Source of the DNA: Schistocephalus solidus
Taxonomy: Eukaryota; Platyhelminthes; Cestoda; Diphyllobothriidea; Diphyllobothriidae
Direction: 5' to 3'
Assembly: GCA_017591395.1 (NCBI GenBank)
Contig: WEDG01001284.1
Location: 21,645-85,644, forward strand
DNA length: 64,000 bases
Both the position numbers and the translations under genes were made by a program. Below the pieces are notes generated by a model. That model did no database searches. It had not been told where the DNA came from and saw nothing but the letters and a program-made list of their open reading frames with translations. The stretch's first letter is position 1. Each line of letters opens with the position of its first letter. Shown piece after piece: positions 24,245 to 36,045 of this stretch.

Positions 24245-26065
24245 GACGCAGGAATACTAGTGCAAATAATGATATCAGTAACAGCTGTATTAATATTAGC
24301 TAGAACAGTATTAATCGTAGTAATAATTGGGCACTTTCCATAAAGATAGAAGTACAATTTGCAAATATACATAATTAGAAAGTTAGGAGGTTGCACAATG
24401 TGACCCGTGTGCCTCCGAGCTGCAAGTTCGTTTTGTTTTCGTGCTTCATAGGTCTCCTCACCCGTCTGGTTTTGGGGCAGATCTCTTTCGCAAGCCCAAG
24501 CACTTCAGGTGTGTTCCTCGTCTGTGTGTGAAGGTCTCCGGCTATAACTCGTCTGCCATCTGCTTTATCCTGGGTGGATTCTGAGGCCAGAAAGAAAAAA
24601 AGAGAAAGAAATTGGCTTTATGATCTGCCTGTTTCAATATTCCATCTTCCTGGTTGTTTGTTCCAGCGCCTGCCTCCCTGTCCGCATCCCCGTTCGCAGT
24701 TTGCTCGGGGAGGAAACGAACGCGAAAATTTTATGGGGCCATCGACAGCAGCAGCAGCTCCTCCTCTTTGACCCAAAGCTGTTATTTTCCTGCCACAGTA
24801 TCAAGGAAAGTTGGCTAGAGTGACAATATAAATCATCCGAATAACAGTGGGAAGACTGGGGGAGTCGGTCTCTACAAGTGGCGACCAAGGGCGCATCGAT
24901 AACCTCGTGAGCCTGCCTTGCTCCAGACAGCTTGCCAGTCGCTCCTCCCCTGCTCACGCGACCGGCTTAATGACAACTACTTCTCCATCTCTGAAACTGC
25001 GTGTCTCCCGCCCTCTGTTCGGGGCCATCTGCCGCGCCTTCGTAATCATCGCTCACTGGGAACGTATATCACTGTCTCCTCGTCTTCCTCCTCCGTTTCC
25101 GTACTTATTTTATTCGTAACCTGCGGCCTCTTCTCTAGCCCCACTCACTAAACTCCTTCCAACCCCCCACTCCATTCCAAATGGAACTCTCTTCTTTTCC
25201 CCGTCCCCTATGCTCTTCCTCTTGATTGCCCCTTTTGACGTCTTCCAGCATCTCATTTCTCCACATCGTTTCCTCAATTCCAGTCTCTGCCTTCTCGCCC
25301 CCCCTTCATTCTTTCTTGCCCCCTGTCCCATACTTTTCTCTTCCATCTTTTTTATTGCCACGCAAGATGGTGCTCATCCGAATGGGGTCATTCTTTGCAG
25401 TCAAACTGTGGCTACGCTAGTAGAAAAAGACACGCGCCACCAGGACATGAAGAATCACACTACGGGCTCGCAGAGGTCTCGGCAAAACGTTGAATTGCCA
25501 ACTGAGTAGGATGGCGATCACAGCATGAATTAATTAACTTGGTACGGTATAGCTTGGTTTGTGCCGCTTACGCCGGCGGTGTTACCTTTGACGTTCATCC
25601 TTGTCCTCATATTTGCCTGTAAATTGGAATGGCTTCTTGACGTATGTGGGTGGGCGTTACGTTATTAGATGAGCTCTTATCAGCACGAAACGAAAGGAAC
25701 TTTAGCAGCGCAAACGCCAATGCATGCCTTGATACATGAGACTACCGTCTTAGTAACCATGCGGTTGTCTTTGTTGCTGTTCAATCAGTTATTGGACTCC
25801 TATTTACTAAAATCGAGCCAACGAGCGTAATGGCTCATCCGGATGGAGGATCAAAGGAGACCAGTTGGTTCTAAGTTATATAAGTTTATATATGGCTGTC
25901 TCAAGCTCCTTAAATTTGACATTTATTTGTTTTAATCAGGCTTTCAGTTTGGCTACAACTGATGAACTCAAGCAGCTGGTTCTAAATACATTTTCAACAC
26001 AAAGACTGCTAGGGGCCTGCAAGGCAGAGAAACACCGCTTCTTGATTTAGGAATTCTCGCAGTTC
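24245..26065. other. No convincing gene; pyrimidine-rich tract
   Basis: 25070-25350 is C/T-rich, and open frames there are compositional. Other frames are about 107 codons or shorter with no domain recognised. Confidence 0.45.
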
Positions 26066-26067
26066 AA

Positions 26068-26245
26068 ACCATGGCGTAGTTGGTTAGAGTGTTGGACTTG
26101 CAACCAACAGGTTGTGGGTTCGGGCTTCAGTTGCAGCAACAACTGGAGTTAGGTATGGCTGGTTGATGAGGGCTTATAAGCCAGAAACGATCATTCCTGG
26201 TTCCCTCATCTTTTTCAGTAATGTCTTTCTGCCTAATTTAGCCTA
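26068..26245 (+). repeat. tRNA-derived SINE copy
   Basis: Head ATGGCGTAGTTGGTTAGAGTG (A-box-like) with TGTTGGACTTGCAACCAACAGG and GGTTCGGGC (B-box-like, 26117-26125), then the middle TATGGCTGGTTGATGAGGGC and ATAAGCCAGAAACGATCATTCC. The tail is lost. Confidence 0.7.
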
Positions 26246-27264
26246 TGTACATGGCTTTAATATTCCCGTTGTTTTCTGTCGTCACAGGTGCGGGTATTTT
26301 TTTCAAGTAACTCGGTGAGGTGATGCGTTTGGAGCATACTCGGTACCAATCACTACGGCGGACTTTTGAAATTGAGCCGCCATCTTTTCTGCTCTCCATT
26401 CGCATGTGAATCCTCTTATATAATTTTAACTCTATTTTTTTATTCGAATAACAAAAATGAGGTCATCAGCGCACGACGCTGGCACCATTTTGAAGACGAT
26501 TCTTCACGGTGAATGGAGGACCTTTTTTGTTGAAATTTTTGGAATTTTTCTTTCAAAATAAAGCGTAGCTCTCTCTCTCTCTACTTTTCGTCATGCCCAT
26601 AACATCAGGTTGAGGTATGATTTGAAGATAACCAATGCCGAAGGATTGTGGTGATTATTCAAAGCTAACATACGTTCACCTGCTAGGGGTGGCGTCGCGA
26701 AAATATTTAAATGGCAAGTTTTACCAACAATACATAGAAGTCAGATGTGTGATTCCTTTGATAGAGAGTTGAAGAACAGTGTAGTCGAAATACCAGTGAG
26801 TAAAAATCACGAACGTTCCTGGCCTTTCAACCTTCCTACTGGTGTTTACTTTCCCAAATCACTTATTCCGAAAATTTTCTGCTGCACAAAAATCGAGAGG
26901 ATTAAGATAGTAGCTGTCAGGAGCGGATGGCTGTTAATTCGGTTAGGCTCAGATTTTCCCGGATCTTGGAGTCAGCTTCATGTAGGTCCCTTACTAAAGG
27001 AGCTGCAGCCTTCGCGAGAATCGCTGGATATATTTTGGTGCACGAGCGCATAAACGGCAGTTTAATTGTCATAACTGAAGCATCTACCTCGTGCCCCATG
27101 GAATGGAAGCGGCGCCAGTGACTTACGCCTACCCTATGGACTTGCACAGCATCTACCACACTCTCTTCGCCAACCCACCTTGATCAAATGGAAAGACGTT
27201 GTCAAGACGATCAAAGATGGGTGCGTACTCAGTAGTTTGATAATGTTAAAACATTGGTGGATAG

Positions 27265-27405
27265 GTGATCACTGATCTGTTGCGGAACTCCCTTGTCTCG
27301 TTGTACCTTGGGGCTCTCTTTCGAGCCACGCCATCAGTCGCACAGCGGTTAATAGTACTGGCAGTAGAACATTGCCTATCGGTGAGCACCTATTCACCAA
27401 TGTGC
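27265..27405 (-). repeat. SINE tail fragment
   Basis: ATCTGTTGCGGAACTCCCTTG, a CGTTGTACCTTGGGGCTC block and CAGTCGCACAGCGGTTAATAG correspond to the reversed SINE tail seen at 50160-50275. Confidence 0.55.
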
Positions 27406-27435
27406 ATATTGTTTATCTATATCGAAACCACCACC

Positions 27436-27592
27436 AGCACATGGTTAAGTGGACTTCTAATCAACAGGTCACGGTTTCGAGCCTCCAGTGGGGAAGCACC
27501 TGTGGTTAGGTATGGCTGGCTGATGGCGGCTAATAAGCCACAAATGCCCATTCCAGTCTCTCTGGTCTCTGTCGGTAATTTTATAAAGTTAA
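27436..27592 (+). repeat. tRNA-derived SINE copy
   Basis: ATGGTTAAGTGGACTTCTAATC and GGTTTCGAGCC (27473-27483, B-box-like) lead into TATGGCTGGCTGATGGCGGC and ATAAGCCACAAATGCCCATTCC. The GGACTTCTAATC block resembles the anticodon arm of tRNA-Arg(TCT); that parentage is inference. Confidence 0.7.
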
Positions 27593-27599
27593 AACAGCC

Positions 27600-30185
27600 T
27601 GACTATGTGTGTGACGCACGACCCAGTTCCTACTGCATGCACCAGGCTGTTGTAGGCAGGAGTGTGGTCTCACACGCTTGAGAATGCCAAGAAGGGCATA
27701 TTAGGAAGGCCTCACTTCACTCGGATTCTTGGCTCTGATAAGGACCACGGTACCTCGGTAATTGACAGCATTCGAACTCACAATTGATAGTGCATTGTGA
27801 CGCATTCCAAAGCATCACATTTCTCCTAGTGAGGAGTTTACTGATTTGCTGTGGCGATAGAGTCCCAAATGTCGGCCTCAATCTCTATCTCCCCTCCATC
27901 TCCTATGCACCAGTCGACTGTCCGAACATGTCAATCACCTAGGGAGGGGATTAGGCGCAGTCTTTGACGCGGCGTCGAGCCTACATTTCAGGTGTATCAT
28001 GTGCATGTTTAGCAGTATTTGTGGGCTCGCGTGGACTCGGCGTAGACCGATAAAAGCATGTCATGACCCTCTGTAGTCCAGATATGAGCATCGAAGGACC
28101 GATAAACAGTCCAAAATGATCCCTGTATTTGCCTTTCGCTTTTTCGTAGACATCCTTAGAAGTCTCTGGGAAGCCCAACTGACAACCAGTCCTAAGCTGT
28201 CACTTGAATTGGTCATTTTTCTTTCATTCTTTTTGAAGTAATTATAGTTAGTTCTGTTTTCCCTCCCAGCCGAATGTCATCTGCAGCAAACGGCGCTCAG
28301 GCTTGGGAGAAAATGAACTCACACCTGTGAGAACTCTTGCGGCTTTTCTAGAAGGACCCAACCCTGGCCACTTGAATGGCTACCGAAGGATTGGTCATTA
28401 GCGGGCGGAAGCGAGCAATTTGTTTGAGAGTGGTTTCCTGAACAAACGAGTCAGACGGCTTTCCCTCGTCATCTCACGCCTCATTTATTCGCCTCTTCCC
28501 TCCTCCTCCTCCTCCTGCTCCTTCTCTTTCTGGGTCTGTCAAAGGGTTGTGGTCCACTGGCTCGCGGTCGCGTCCGTTTCGGCTGGGCAGCGCACAGGAT
28601 AGGGAAAAAGGCATCCGCATCTGACACAGTCCCCGCCACTTTGTTAGTAGGTGAATGTAATCAGGGTGTGGCATGGGAGGGGGGCGGGGGAGAAGGGTCA
28701 AACGAAAGGTAAAACGACTGGCATGGTAGCCTAGGGGCTCTTTTGAGGGTTTGTGAGAGAGCACGGCCAGCTGAGGAGACCTAGTGTTCTCATTCGGACG
28801 AAATGTCGGTGAGCCAAAAGCTGGTGCAACCCCGCCCCCCCCCTCGTCGTCTGCCAAGGCGTCGCTAGGCCAGAGAGTAAGTGCGCGTCCGCTAAGGACT
28901 GAAACTGGCCTCATCGTAGAGAAGCCTTTTTATTAGTCCGGTCTCAGCAGCCACGTGGTTTGAACCCTTATAAAAGAGTCTCCTGTCAATCCATGTCATT
29001 TGCTTTCGGTTGAATTTGTAGTCATCCTGTTTTCCAGTGACACCACTGCCCAGTGTCGGGGTGGGGTTGGAACTTTCGTATGGGAGTCGGGTTACTTTGC
29101 CCTAGGTCATGGTAGCTGCGGGGCATGCATTAGGTTCTTCTCTCTGTTAGGACCGGTTCGTGTAACCTGATCGCCAGCGCACTTACTGTCGCTAGTATAA
29201 GCGAGTAAAGTGAATATCATAAGTCAGTGGAACCTTTTGAATCCCTCAAAAGGCTTCTTTGGGGTCTATGAGAGGGTCGGAATCAACCATATGCACAAGA
29301 ATGGCGCTGTTTACGTCCCTAGTCTCCCCGTCGATGATTCACCTTGTGAGGCGCTCCTCTGCTCTCTGGCTCGGAGCTGATTCATGCAACCAGTGTAACC
29401 CGCTCCACGGGATCAAGTGAACGATTAAATGGTCTTAGAGGTGGTCTGAGCTACCTAATTATTATCACCTTTCTTACATGCACCGCGCTTGGTTGAAAGT
29501 AATACCCGGCTTTAGCTGCCCTCGTGGAAGTTCAATTAACGCGTCTCCTTGAAAGGTAACTTGCAGGAATAAATTTCTTGTCACTGCCAGCTCTTCAGTT
29601 TTCTTGGTCATTTAATAATACTATGTGATGTTCCTCATTTGCGAAAAACACATTCTTCACCTTCACAATCTCCTCCTTCATTCCATCTGTTGAAGAGATA
29701 TTGTTTAGCATTTTGTGCCAAACAACATACCAAGTTGCCTTGCTAACGAAGAGCCACAAAAATCTAGTTTGTGTATTATTCTGCTAAGGTTTTCTCCCGG
29801 TGGACGCTTCTTCAAAAGCCACCGCAAGGTATTTTGCCTAGGAGGACCTCCAGGATGTGGAAGGAACCCATCATTCCTAACTCTAAATAAAGGTTCTCGA
29901 AGAATGCCTTAATGCGCCTGATTTTCCGACAGTTGCATCGGTTTCTTCAGTTGAAATACTATTTCTCAATTATTTTCCGGCTTTATTTAGTCCCGCGTTT
30001 ATACAAATATGGAGACCTGCTGCGAATTTATCGAAGGTAAACGTATCCTCACCAAATAGCATTAAAATATTTTTGTGCATTTCGGCACCCCAGTTGGGTG
30101 TTTTTTGCATGGATTTTTAATAGCATCCATTTTTCATTAGGGCGACTTTGAGAAAAGATGTCTCACCCTCTGTCGTCTAACTTAA
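27600..30185. other. No convincing gene
   Basis: The longest frame (28474-28914, minus) is Gly/Pro/Arg-rich and follows a GC-rich composition with a TCC tract. Nothing else is recognised. Confidence 0.4.
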
Positions 30186-30189
30186 TCAT

Positions 30190-31184
30190 ATTTTATCATA
30201 CATTAGATTCCCTATCTCATGAAATGTCAAAGAAAAAATTCTGAAATGTGTTTTCGTTCAAGCAAATTACTTAAGTAGGCTTTTCGTATTTATTATCGTG
30301 CGGCATAATACCAAGATATTTCAGGTACAGTAGGATACTGGCTTTTGAAAGAGTTTCTTTCTAAACCCCCACCTAAAGTATACTCTGTAAAAAATTTCCG
30401 CCTAAATAGTGTGCAATTTTCTCACTGATTTTCGAGGCTCTACTTAATTAAAATATATTTAACAGACAACAGACACAACAATGTTATTTCTTGCACTCGT
30501 TTGATAGCAAATTACGTCTTTTTCGAATTTTGTACTTTAAAGTGGGTATCTTTCGGTTTTAAAATGATTCTAATTAGGAGATTTTAAAAGACCTTAAAAT
30601 TTTCATCCAGAATGCATCGTATTCGCCGATTTATTAATGTCGCTTACAATGTGTACGACATGATCCAAATCCAGTACAAAATTGTATGAGAACTCCGTAA
30701 CCTCCTTTTTATGCCGCAGAGGCGCGAATTTTTGATGTTGCCGTATTCAGAATATATACAGCATAGAGTTTGGAAACTTTGAATTCAAGTGTAGCGTCCG
30801 GTAGGATTCAAAGTTATTCAGCGATTAGAAACTTTTTTTTAAAACTGAAAGTTACCCTTTGCTCAAGTATAAAATCTGAAGATGACGTTATTTTCTATCA
30901 AATGAGTATAATAAATAAATTTGTGTTTTAATAAAATATACTTGAATTATCACGAGCATTGAGAATTAATGAGAGTTTGCATACTATTTAGACAACCATT
31001 TTTTACAGAGTATACATTTGCAAACTGTCGAACAGTACCTCTTTCAAAAGCCGGCATCATTACTGTGTCTGAAATATCGTAGAATTAGGCTGCATGATAC
31101 TCCTACAGTCCTACTTAAGTAATTTGTTTGAATCGAAAACACACTTCGGAATTTCGTTTGACATTTCATGAGATAGGAAATCTT

Positions 31185-31185
<1 letters not shown>
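30190..31185. mobile_element. Roughly 1 kb element with long inverted repeats (MITE or foldback-like)
   Basis: The left arm (about 30190-30425) and the right arm (about 30970-31185) are imperfect reverse complements. Shared words read from outside inwards include CCTATCTCATGAAATGTCAAA, TGTGTTTTCG.TTCAA, CAAATTACTTAAGTAGG, ATATTTCAG, GGCTTTTGAAAGAG and TATACTCTGTAAAAAATG/TT. The roughly 550 bp interior has no coding frame. A non-autonomous DNA transposon or foldback element fits, but no flanking target duplication was confirmed. Confidence 0.6.
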
Positions 31186-31220
<35 letters not shown>

Positions 31221-31241
31221 ATACTACTACTACTACTACTC

Positions 31242-31275
<34 letters not shown>

Positions 31276-31340
31276 GACTTCTACTTCTATTAATACTACT
31301 ACTAATACGAATACTACTACTACTATTTTCCTTGTTTGCG

Positions 31341-31375
<35 letters not shown>

Positions 31376-31408
31376 TTACTACTACTACTAATACTACTAC
31401 TACATCTA
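31184..31408. repeat. Long (ACT)n trinucleotide microsatellite
   Basis: An ACT/CTA repeat with AAT/TTC interruptions abutting the right end of the inverted-repeat element (GATAGGAAATCTTCTACTACT). An internal block, TATTTTCCTTGTTTGCGTAC, recurs as TATTTTCCTCGGTTGCGTAC at the end, so the tract has duplicated in segments. Confidence 0.9.
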
Positions 31409-31639
31409 TTTTCCTCGGTTGCGTACTTGAAAATGAACTTGTAGAGAGGGTTTTGCCTCTTTTTAAATATGCCTACAATATACAGACCACACAATAGGGT
31501 CAACTGGTAGACTACGAGAAAGCAATTCGTAAAAAGGCAGTTACTTATTCTCTAGTCCCTAGGGAGTTCGAAATTTCCACACATTGCGCGCACAGGATAA
31601 TTAAAAATTTTAACGCGTTATATACTGGTCAGACCCATA

Positions 31640-32075
31640 AGTGTGAAAACCTGGCATGTTGTGCGGGACCAGGTCGTGTGTGACACGCGTAGAGGGCAAC
31701 GTACGCCCAATCAGAGCATCCGATTATTGACCGAGGCGGACGGCCGACCGGTGCATGAGAGAGGGAGAGAGAGTGGGGTCGACTCTGTAAACTCCATCCT
31801 TACAACGATCGGCGCATATTCCTCACGATAAACCATCTGACGCCCTTTTAAATTATCACGCGACGCCAAATGTCGGTTGGCATCCGAGCTGCCTCCATGT
31901 TTTTCTGAAAACCTAGTCTCTCGTGTGCAGGCCAGGCGTATGTGACACACGTAGACAGAGTGCTTAACTTTGTCAGCTCCTGCGCCCGATCTCGCCTCCG
32001 GTCGTGCTAACTTAATCTGGTTGGCGGCCCCAGGTGGGTGAGGGAGGAGAGGGTGCAGCAGATGCTGCGCAAGTC
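31640..32075 (+). repeat. Repeat A-related copy
   Basis: GACACGCGTAGAGGG, GAGAGAGTGGGGTCGACTC, TTCCTCACGATAAACCATCTGACG and GAGAGGGTGCAGCAGATGC follow repeat A word order with strong divergence. Confidence 0.5.
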
Positions 32076-32310
32076 ACATGAAAGACACCATCTCTGCGTT
32101 CGCCATGCTGTGGGGCGCAAAATGGATATCATCGTTTGCGAAGGTCGAACTGAAATACTGGTTGGAGTGACCGAAGTGTCAGCGTATGGCAAAAATTTCC
32201 AGGAAGAACTTGCAAATTTTTTTCTTTCGAAATCTTGATATTCATAGGACCTCGCTGGTAACATCCGCTAAACGTTATTATGCCAAAAAATTTTGAATTC
32301 ATGTAACGGT

Positions 32311-32311
32311 C

Positions 32312-32339
<28 letters not shown>
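32311..32339. repeat. (TA)n tract at the 5' boundary of PLE-1
   Basis: The alternating TA run is followed immediately by GAGAGTCTATGAGATTTC, where PLE-1 coding similarity begins. Confidence 0.9.
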
Positions 32340-32343
<4 letters not shown>

Positions 32344-32346
32344 TCT

Positions 32347-34606
32347 ATGAGATTTCTCCACCGCTGTCGCGATCGCGGTATCCTTCCGAAGTCACTTCGA
32401 TTCAAGCCCACTCTACCCAATGAGACTGGAAGACAACTCGCACGCAAATATGGATTCCGCGTTTTGAGTGCTGTTATATCTGACGTCCACCATCGTATTT
32501 GCCGCTTCGAAGCCATAATTGCTGACCTTAAAAACCAGTGCTTCTCATGTCTACCCAAGAACCTATTCGACGAAGTACTACAAAGGATAATTGCCACCAC
32601 CAATGACGCCAGAATGAAGAAACGAGCAAACCTACAAGAGAAACTCAAATCTCTTCTCCGTTCTACAAACGAAAACAGCATGCCGACGAGGGTTGTTAAC
32701 CTTTCCAAAAGGATTCTAACATCCGCTGAAATAAACCTCCTATCTAAAGGAATAAAAATTCAGCCATGCCGATGCTACACCGACAAACTTCCTAGCCAAT
32801 CTTGAATCCCTTCTGCTGACCTCCACTGTCCCCGAGGACATACGTGCGGACATACGTAGCTGCGCCACTGGTCTCCTTCGGAAAATGAAACATCATCAAA
32901 CCTTAGCAATCGAAGAAGCGAAGGGATTGAAATCACTGAAAAGAGATGAAAGTATAGTCATTATGCCGGCTGACAAAGGTGGCGCAACTGTTATCATGGA
33001 CAAGACCGACTACGTCAACAAGGCAAACCAGATCTTCAATGACAGGGAAGCGTACACCCCACTTGATGCGGACCCAACGAAAAAAACAGGCAGCTGCTGT
33101 AAAGAAGAAAGTGAACGAACTTTCTCGATTGAAACTCATTAGCCCCGAGGACTCCAGATTCATGACCCTCAGTGACCCCCGTATCGCACTTGCATATGGC
33201 CTTCCAAAGGTGCACAAACCAAATGCACCATTGAGGATCATAGTACCGCTTATTGGATCCCCGACTTACAATCTTGCCAAATGGCTATACAGGAAACTAA
33301 AGCACCTCAGTGATGGATCACAATACAACGTAAGAAACTCGCAGGCATTCCTACAGAAAATTCAAGGAGTTCAAGTAAGTCCTGACGAATGTATTGTATC
33401 GTTCGACGTTGTTTCTCTGTTTTCCTCTATACCGCATGACTTGACCATTGACTGCATAGAGCGATGTCTAGATGAAAATCCTATCGGCATTCCAAAGCAG
33501 CACGTTTCAGACATGCTTAAGCTCTGCCTTAAGAACTATTGTCAATTCGATGGCAAATACTATCAACAAGTTAAGGGCACCCCAATGGGCTCTCCAATAT
33601 CGGGGCTACTTGCCGAATTAGTCTTACAGCGACTAGAAGAAGGCGTCTTACAACGTTTCAAACCAAAGATGTGGCTCCGCTACGTAGATGACACATTCGT
33701 TATCATAAAGACTTGTGACGTTGAGCAATTGCACCAGAGTCTGAATGGGGTCTTCCCGACTATACAATTTACACGCGAAGCTGCAACAAGTGATACACTA
33801 CCATTCCTAGACGTGAAAATACAACGACTCAGTGATGGTGGACTCGCAACAAGCGTCCACCGAAAGGACTCTACTGCAGAAATCGTGCTTAACTATGCAA
33901 GTAACCACCCCGCGGCCCACAAAAGAAGCTGTGTTCGAACCCTTTTCCATCGGGCCTTCCGCTATTGCAGCAGCGATGACCTTCTTAAGAAAGAACTATC
34001 GTATTTGTATCAGTTCTTCCGGTCCAATGGATACCCAACGAGCTTCGTGAAAAATTGTCTTCGACGCCAGAGACAAACGCAGAACCTTGTTTCTAATGGA
34101 GATATAGTGCCACGGAAATTTTATTCCTTACCTTACATGCAAGGTGTTTCCGAAACAATCTCTCGACAATTAAGTCACTTTGGCATCTCTGTCGCCCACA
34201 AGCCTGCGTCCTCCATACGCGCAACCCTATGCAGAGTAAAGGACCCCTTCCAAAAGAACAATTAAGCAATGTCATTTACCGCATACCGTGCGCCAACTGC
34301 CCTTCTGTTTACATTGGCCATACAGGCCGACGTCTTGGGACTCGCATCAACGAACATAAGCTAGCCATTCGCCGACGTGACCCCTTATCACTCGTGTTTG
34401 CGCACTCCCTTGAATGCGACCATCGCTTCAATTGGGACAGTACCGACGTGATCGCCATGGCCAACACCAAACAAGCTCGAGAATTCCTCGAAGCTTGGCA
34501 CTCTAGCACAACTAGCATTAACCGCCACGTTGACCTAGATGCTCATTACGAAGGATTACGTGCACGATTTACTAACGAGCGCCCACGACCTAGCAACGAC
34601 TGCTAA
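32347..34606 (+). pseudogene. PLE-1 RT/GIY-YIG polyprotein with three frameshifts
   Basis: The frames are 32347-32805, about 32771-33085, 33086-34265 and 34240-34606. Frameshift 1 lies at 32756-32771. Frameshift 2 is an A7 tract at 33079-33085, where six As would keep the frame. Frameshift 3 is a base loss in the C-run near 34243. RT landmarks: SIVIMPADKGGATVI, LAYGLPKVHKPNAPLRII, CIVSFDVVSLFSSIP (motif A), GTPMGSPISG (motif B), and YVDD at 33681-33692 (motif C) followed by LPFLDVKIQR. The nuclease reads IYRIPCANCPSVYIGHTGRR then LGTRINEHKLAIRRRDPLS, ending at TAA 34604-34606. Both homopolymer shifts could be assembly errors, but the first is not a simple homopolymer. Confidence 0.85.
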
Positions 34607-34917
34607 TCCTTTCGGCTTTTAATCTCACTTTTCGCCAACCCCACCTCACACATGGTGAACCGCAATTAAACATTCCGACACCTCCAACCGACGCAGTGAC
34701 CCCTAAATCCAACCCGGAACCATGATCGATAATCTAGCCGGCCGTAGTTACTCGCCGCCCACCTCCCCCTCCCAAACAAGCCAATGTAATTGTTCTCTCC
34801 TCACCCCCCGTCCCAAAACATGCCCCGATTATTGGTCCACCCACCACCCACTCACACCAGCTGTTTGTTTGTCACCATCTGTCCTGTCGCGCCACTTCAC
34901 TTTCTCCTCTGTTCATT

Positions 34918-34975
34918 TCGTCTGACGACGGGTTGGTGTCACCAACTTGAAAATTTACGAGTAAAACTCCATTTC
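34918..34975 (+). ncRNA. Candidate hammerhead-like core in the PLE-1 3' end
   Basis: CTGACGA (34922-34928), then 20 nt that can form a clean hairpin (GTTGGT/ACCAAC), then GAAA (34949-34952) followed by TTTACGAGTAAA, which can pair TTTA/TAAA. This is the order core - stem II - GAAA - short stem III of a compact hammerhead. Stem I was not found, so activity is unproven. Confidence 0.4.
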
Positions 34976-35030
34976 CCGAAGAGCATTTTTCTTTTCATTA
35001 TACTATCTCGGGATGCAAACAACCTCTGTT

Positions 35031-35032
35031 AT

Positions 35033-35068
<36 letters not shown>

Positions 35069-35069
35069 T
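35031..35069. repeat. (TA)n tract between PLE-1 and PLE-2
   Basis: A TA run with one TG interruption. The 3' ends of PLE-1 (plus strand) and PLE-2 (minus strand) meet tail-to-tail across it. Confidence 0.9.
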
Positions 35070-35111
35070 GAGAAGAAAAAGGCGATCTCAGGGACTATAG
35101 GTGTATTGTCC

Positions 35112-35150
35112 TGACGTTTCAAAAGCATACAAGCTTCCATCGTCGGAGGT
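35112..35150 (-). ncRNA. Candidate hammerhead-like core, PLE-2 3' pseudo-LTR
   Basis: CCGACGA (35140-35146), 19 nt with a GGAAGC/GCTTTT hairpin, then GAAA (35117-35120) and CGTC. The second core base is C instead of U. A truncated version lies in the 5' pseudo-LTR at 37978-38003. Confidence 0.35.
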
Positions 35151-35241
35151 GAGTATCGTACCGCGTCTCACAGTATTTATAGGGGTGATAGCCAGTTTGT
35201 AACACAGGGTTGATTGTACGGGTTTACCTTAACAGTGTGCA

Positions 35242-35945
35242 CTATAGGAGGACGGGGTGGGGAGTCCTTAATTGGCTTTGGCGTTCTTTGCCGGCATACA
35301 CACAGGAATCATCTCTGTAGCCACCGGGGTGAAGAATGGGGGAGGAGAAATTGCTGTCAGTTGACATGTCTCTCGTTGAGGGGGCGGCCATTGTCTGGGT
35401 CCGCATTGACCTTAATTGGCGCCCTGGGTCGATAGTCATGTTTGTGTCCTGAGTGCATGTCTCCTCGTCTGTCGGGGTAGTAATTGATGCGGCGGTAATC
35501 ATGACTGCGCCTTCGTCGGCCCCGAATTGTGGCGTGGTTAGGTGCATATCCGTCCTAGGTTCTCCCGCGGTGGAATTCACGTTTGGCCTAATTCCGTGTT
35601 TGCTCTTACGTTCGATGAGCTGCGCCCGGAGGGCCTGGTAGGCTGCCGGAAGGGCGACACAACGGTTGATCGACGTAGGCTCCGTGTGCCAGGCTTCGAT
35701 TGTTTCCCTGGTTACGCGGTCATTTCCTCGACCCAGGATTTGGGCGTTTTGGAAGGCGAACGTGTGCCCAGAGTTTGCACAGTGTTCCGCCACCAGGGAC
35801 AATGGGTCCATTCTCCTCACTGCCCGCACGTGTTCGGTAACACGGGTCTGCAACCGCTTCCCTGTCTCTCCGACGTAGTTAACTTCACAGGAGTCACATT
35901 GGATCCGGTAGATGATGTTTGACGTCTCACCCCGTAGAAGGGGGC
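35242..35945 (-). pseudogene. PLE-2 GIY-YIG endonuclease region
   Basis: The frame reads TSNIIYRIQCDSCEVNYVGE then TGKRLQTRVTEHVRAVRRMDP, the VY.IPC..C...YVG.T...L..R..EH layout of PLE GIY-YIG nucleases. SLVAEHCANSGHTF and ETIEAWHTEPTSINR follow. It nicks target DNA to prime reverse transcription (family knowledge). A C-run near 35940 with five Cs shifts the frame relative to the RT; the partner copy at 38.5 kb has six. The C-terminal Thr/Ser-rich extension to about 35242 has no known domain. Confidence 0.85.
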
Positions 35946-36045
35946 TTTCGGTCTCATAACTAGATTCCGAATGGTTGAATCCGGTCGATGGGCGATTCCG
36001 ATCCCCAGCGGTCTGAGGAGGCGGGAAACTGCCTCAGAGACGCCG

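Larger units (their letters stand above)
32340..35030 (+). mobile_element. PLE-1: Penelope-like retroelement, 5'-truncated, broken
   Basis: Contains in order an N-terminal region starting FLHRCRDRGILPKSL, the RT core and a GIY-YIG endonuclease, then about 400 bp of 3' UTR with a hammerhead-like core and the next (TA)n tract. The first residues align with the second quarter of the PLE-2 N-terminus, so the 5' end is truncated at the (TA)n tract. PLEs have a telomerase-related RT and, in this group, a GIY-YIG nuclease (family knowledge). Confidence 0.9.

Noticed and set aside
24118..24396. Minus-strand LALLHDA peptide as a paralogue of the 51.4 kb membrane protein (GLALLHDASY)
   Set aside because: Similarity is limited to about seven residues, and the surrounding DNA belongs to a dispersed repeat shared with 47.7 kb.
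28474..28914. 146-codon minus-strand frame
   Set aside because: Composition is Gly/Pro/Arg-rich from a GC-rich and TCC-repeat stretch. No domain and no neighbouring exon signal convinced me.
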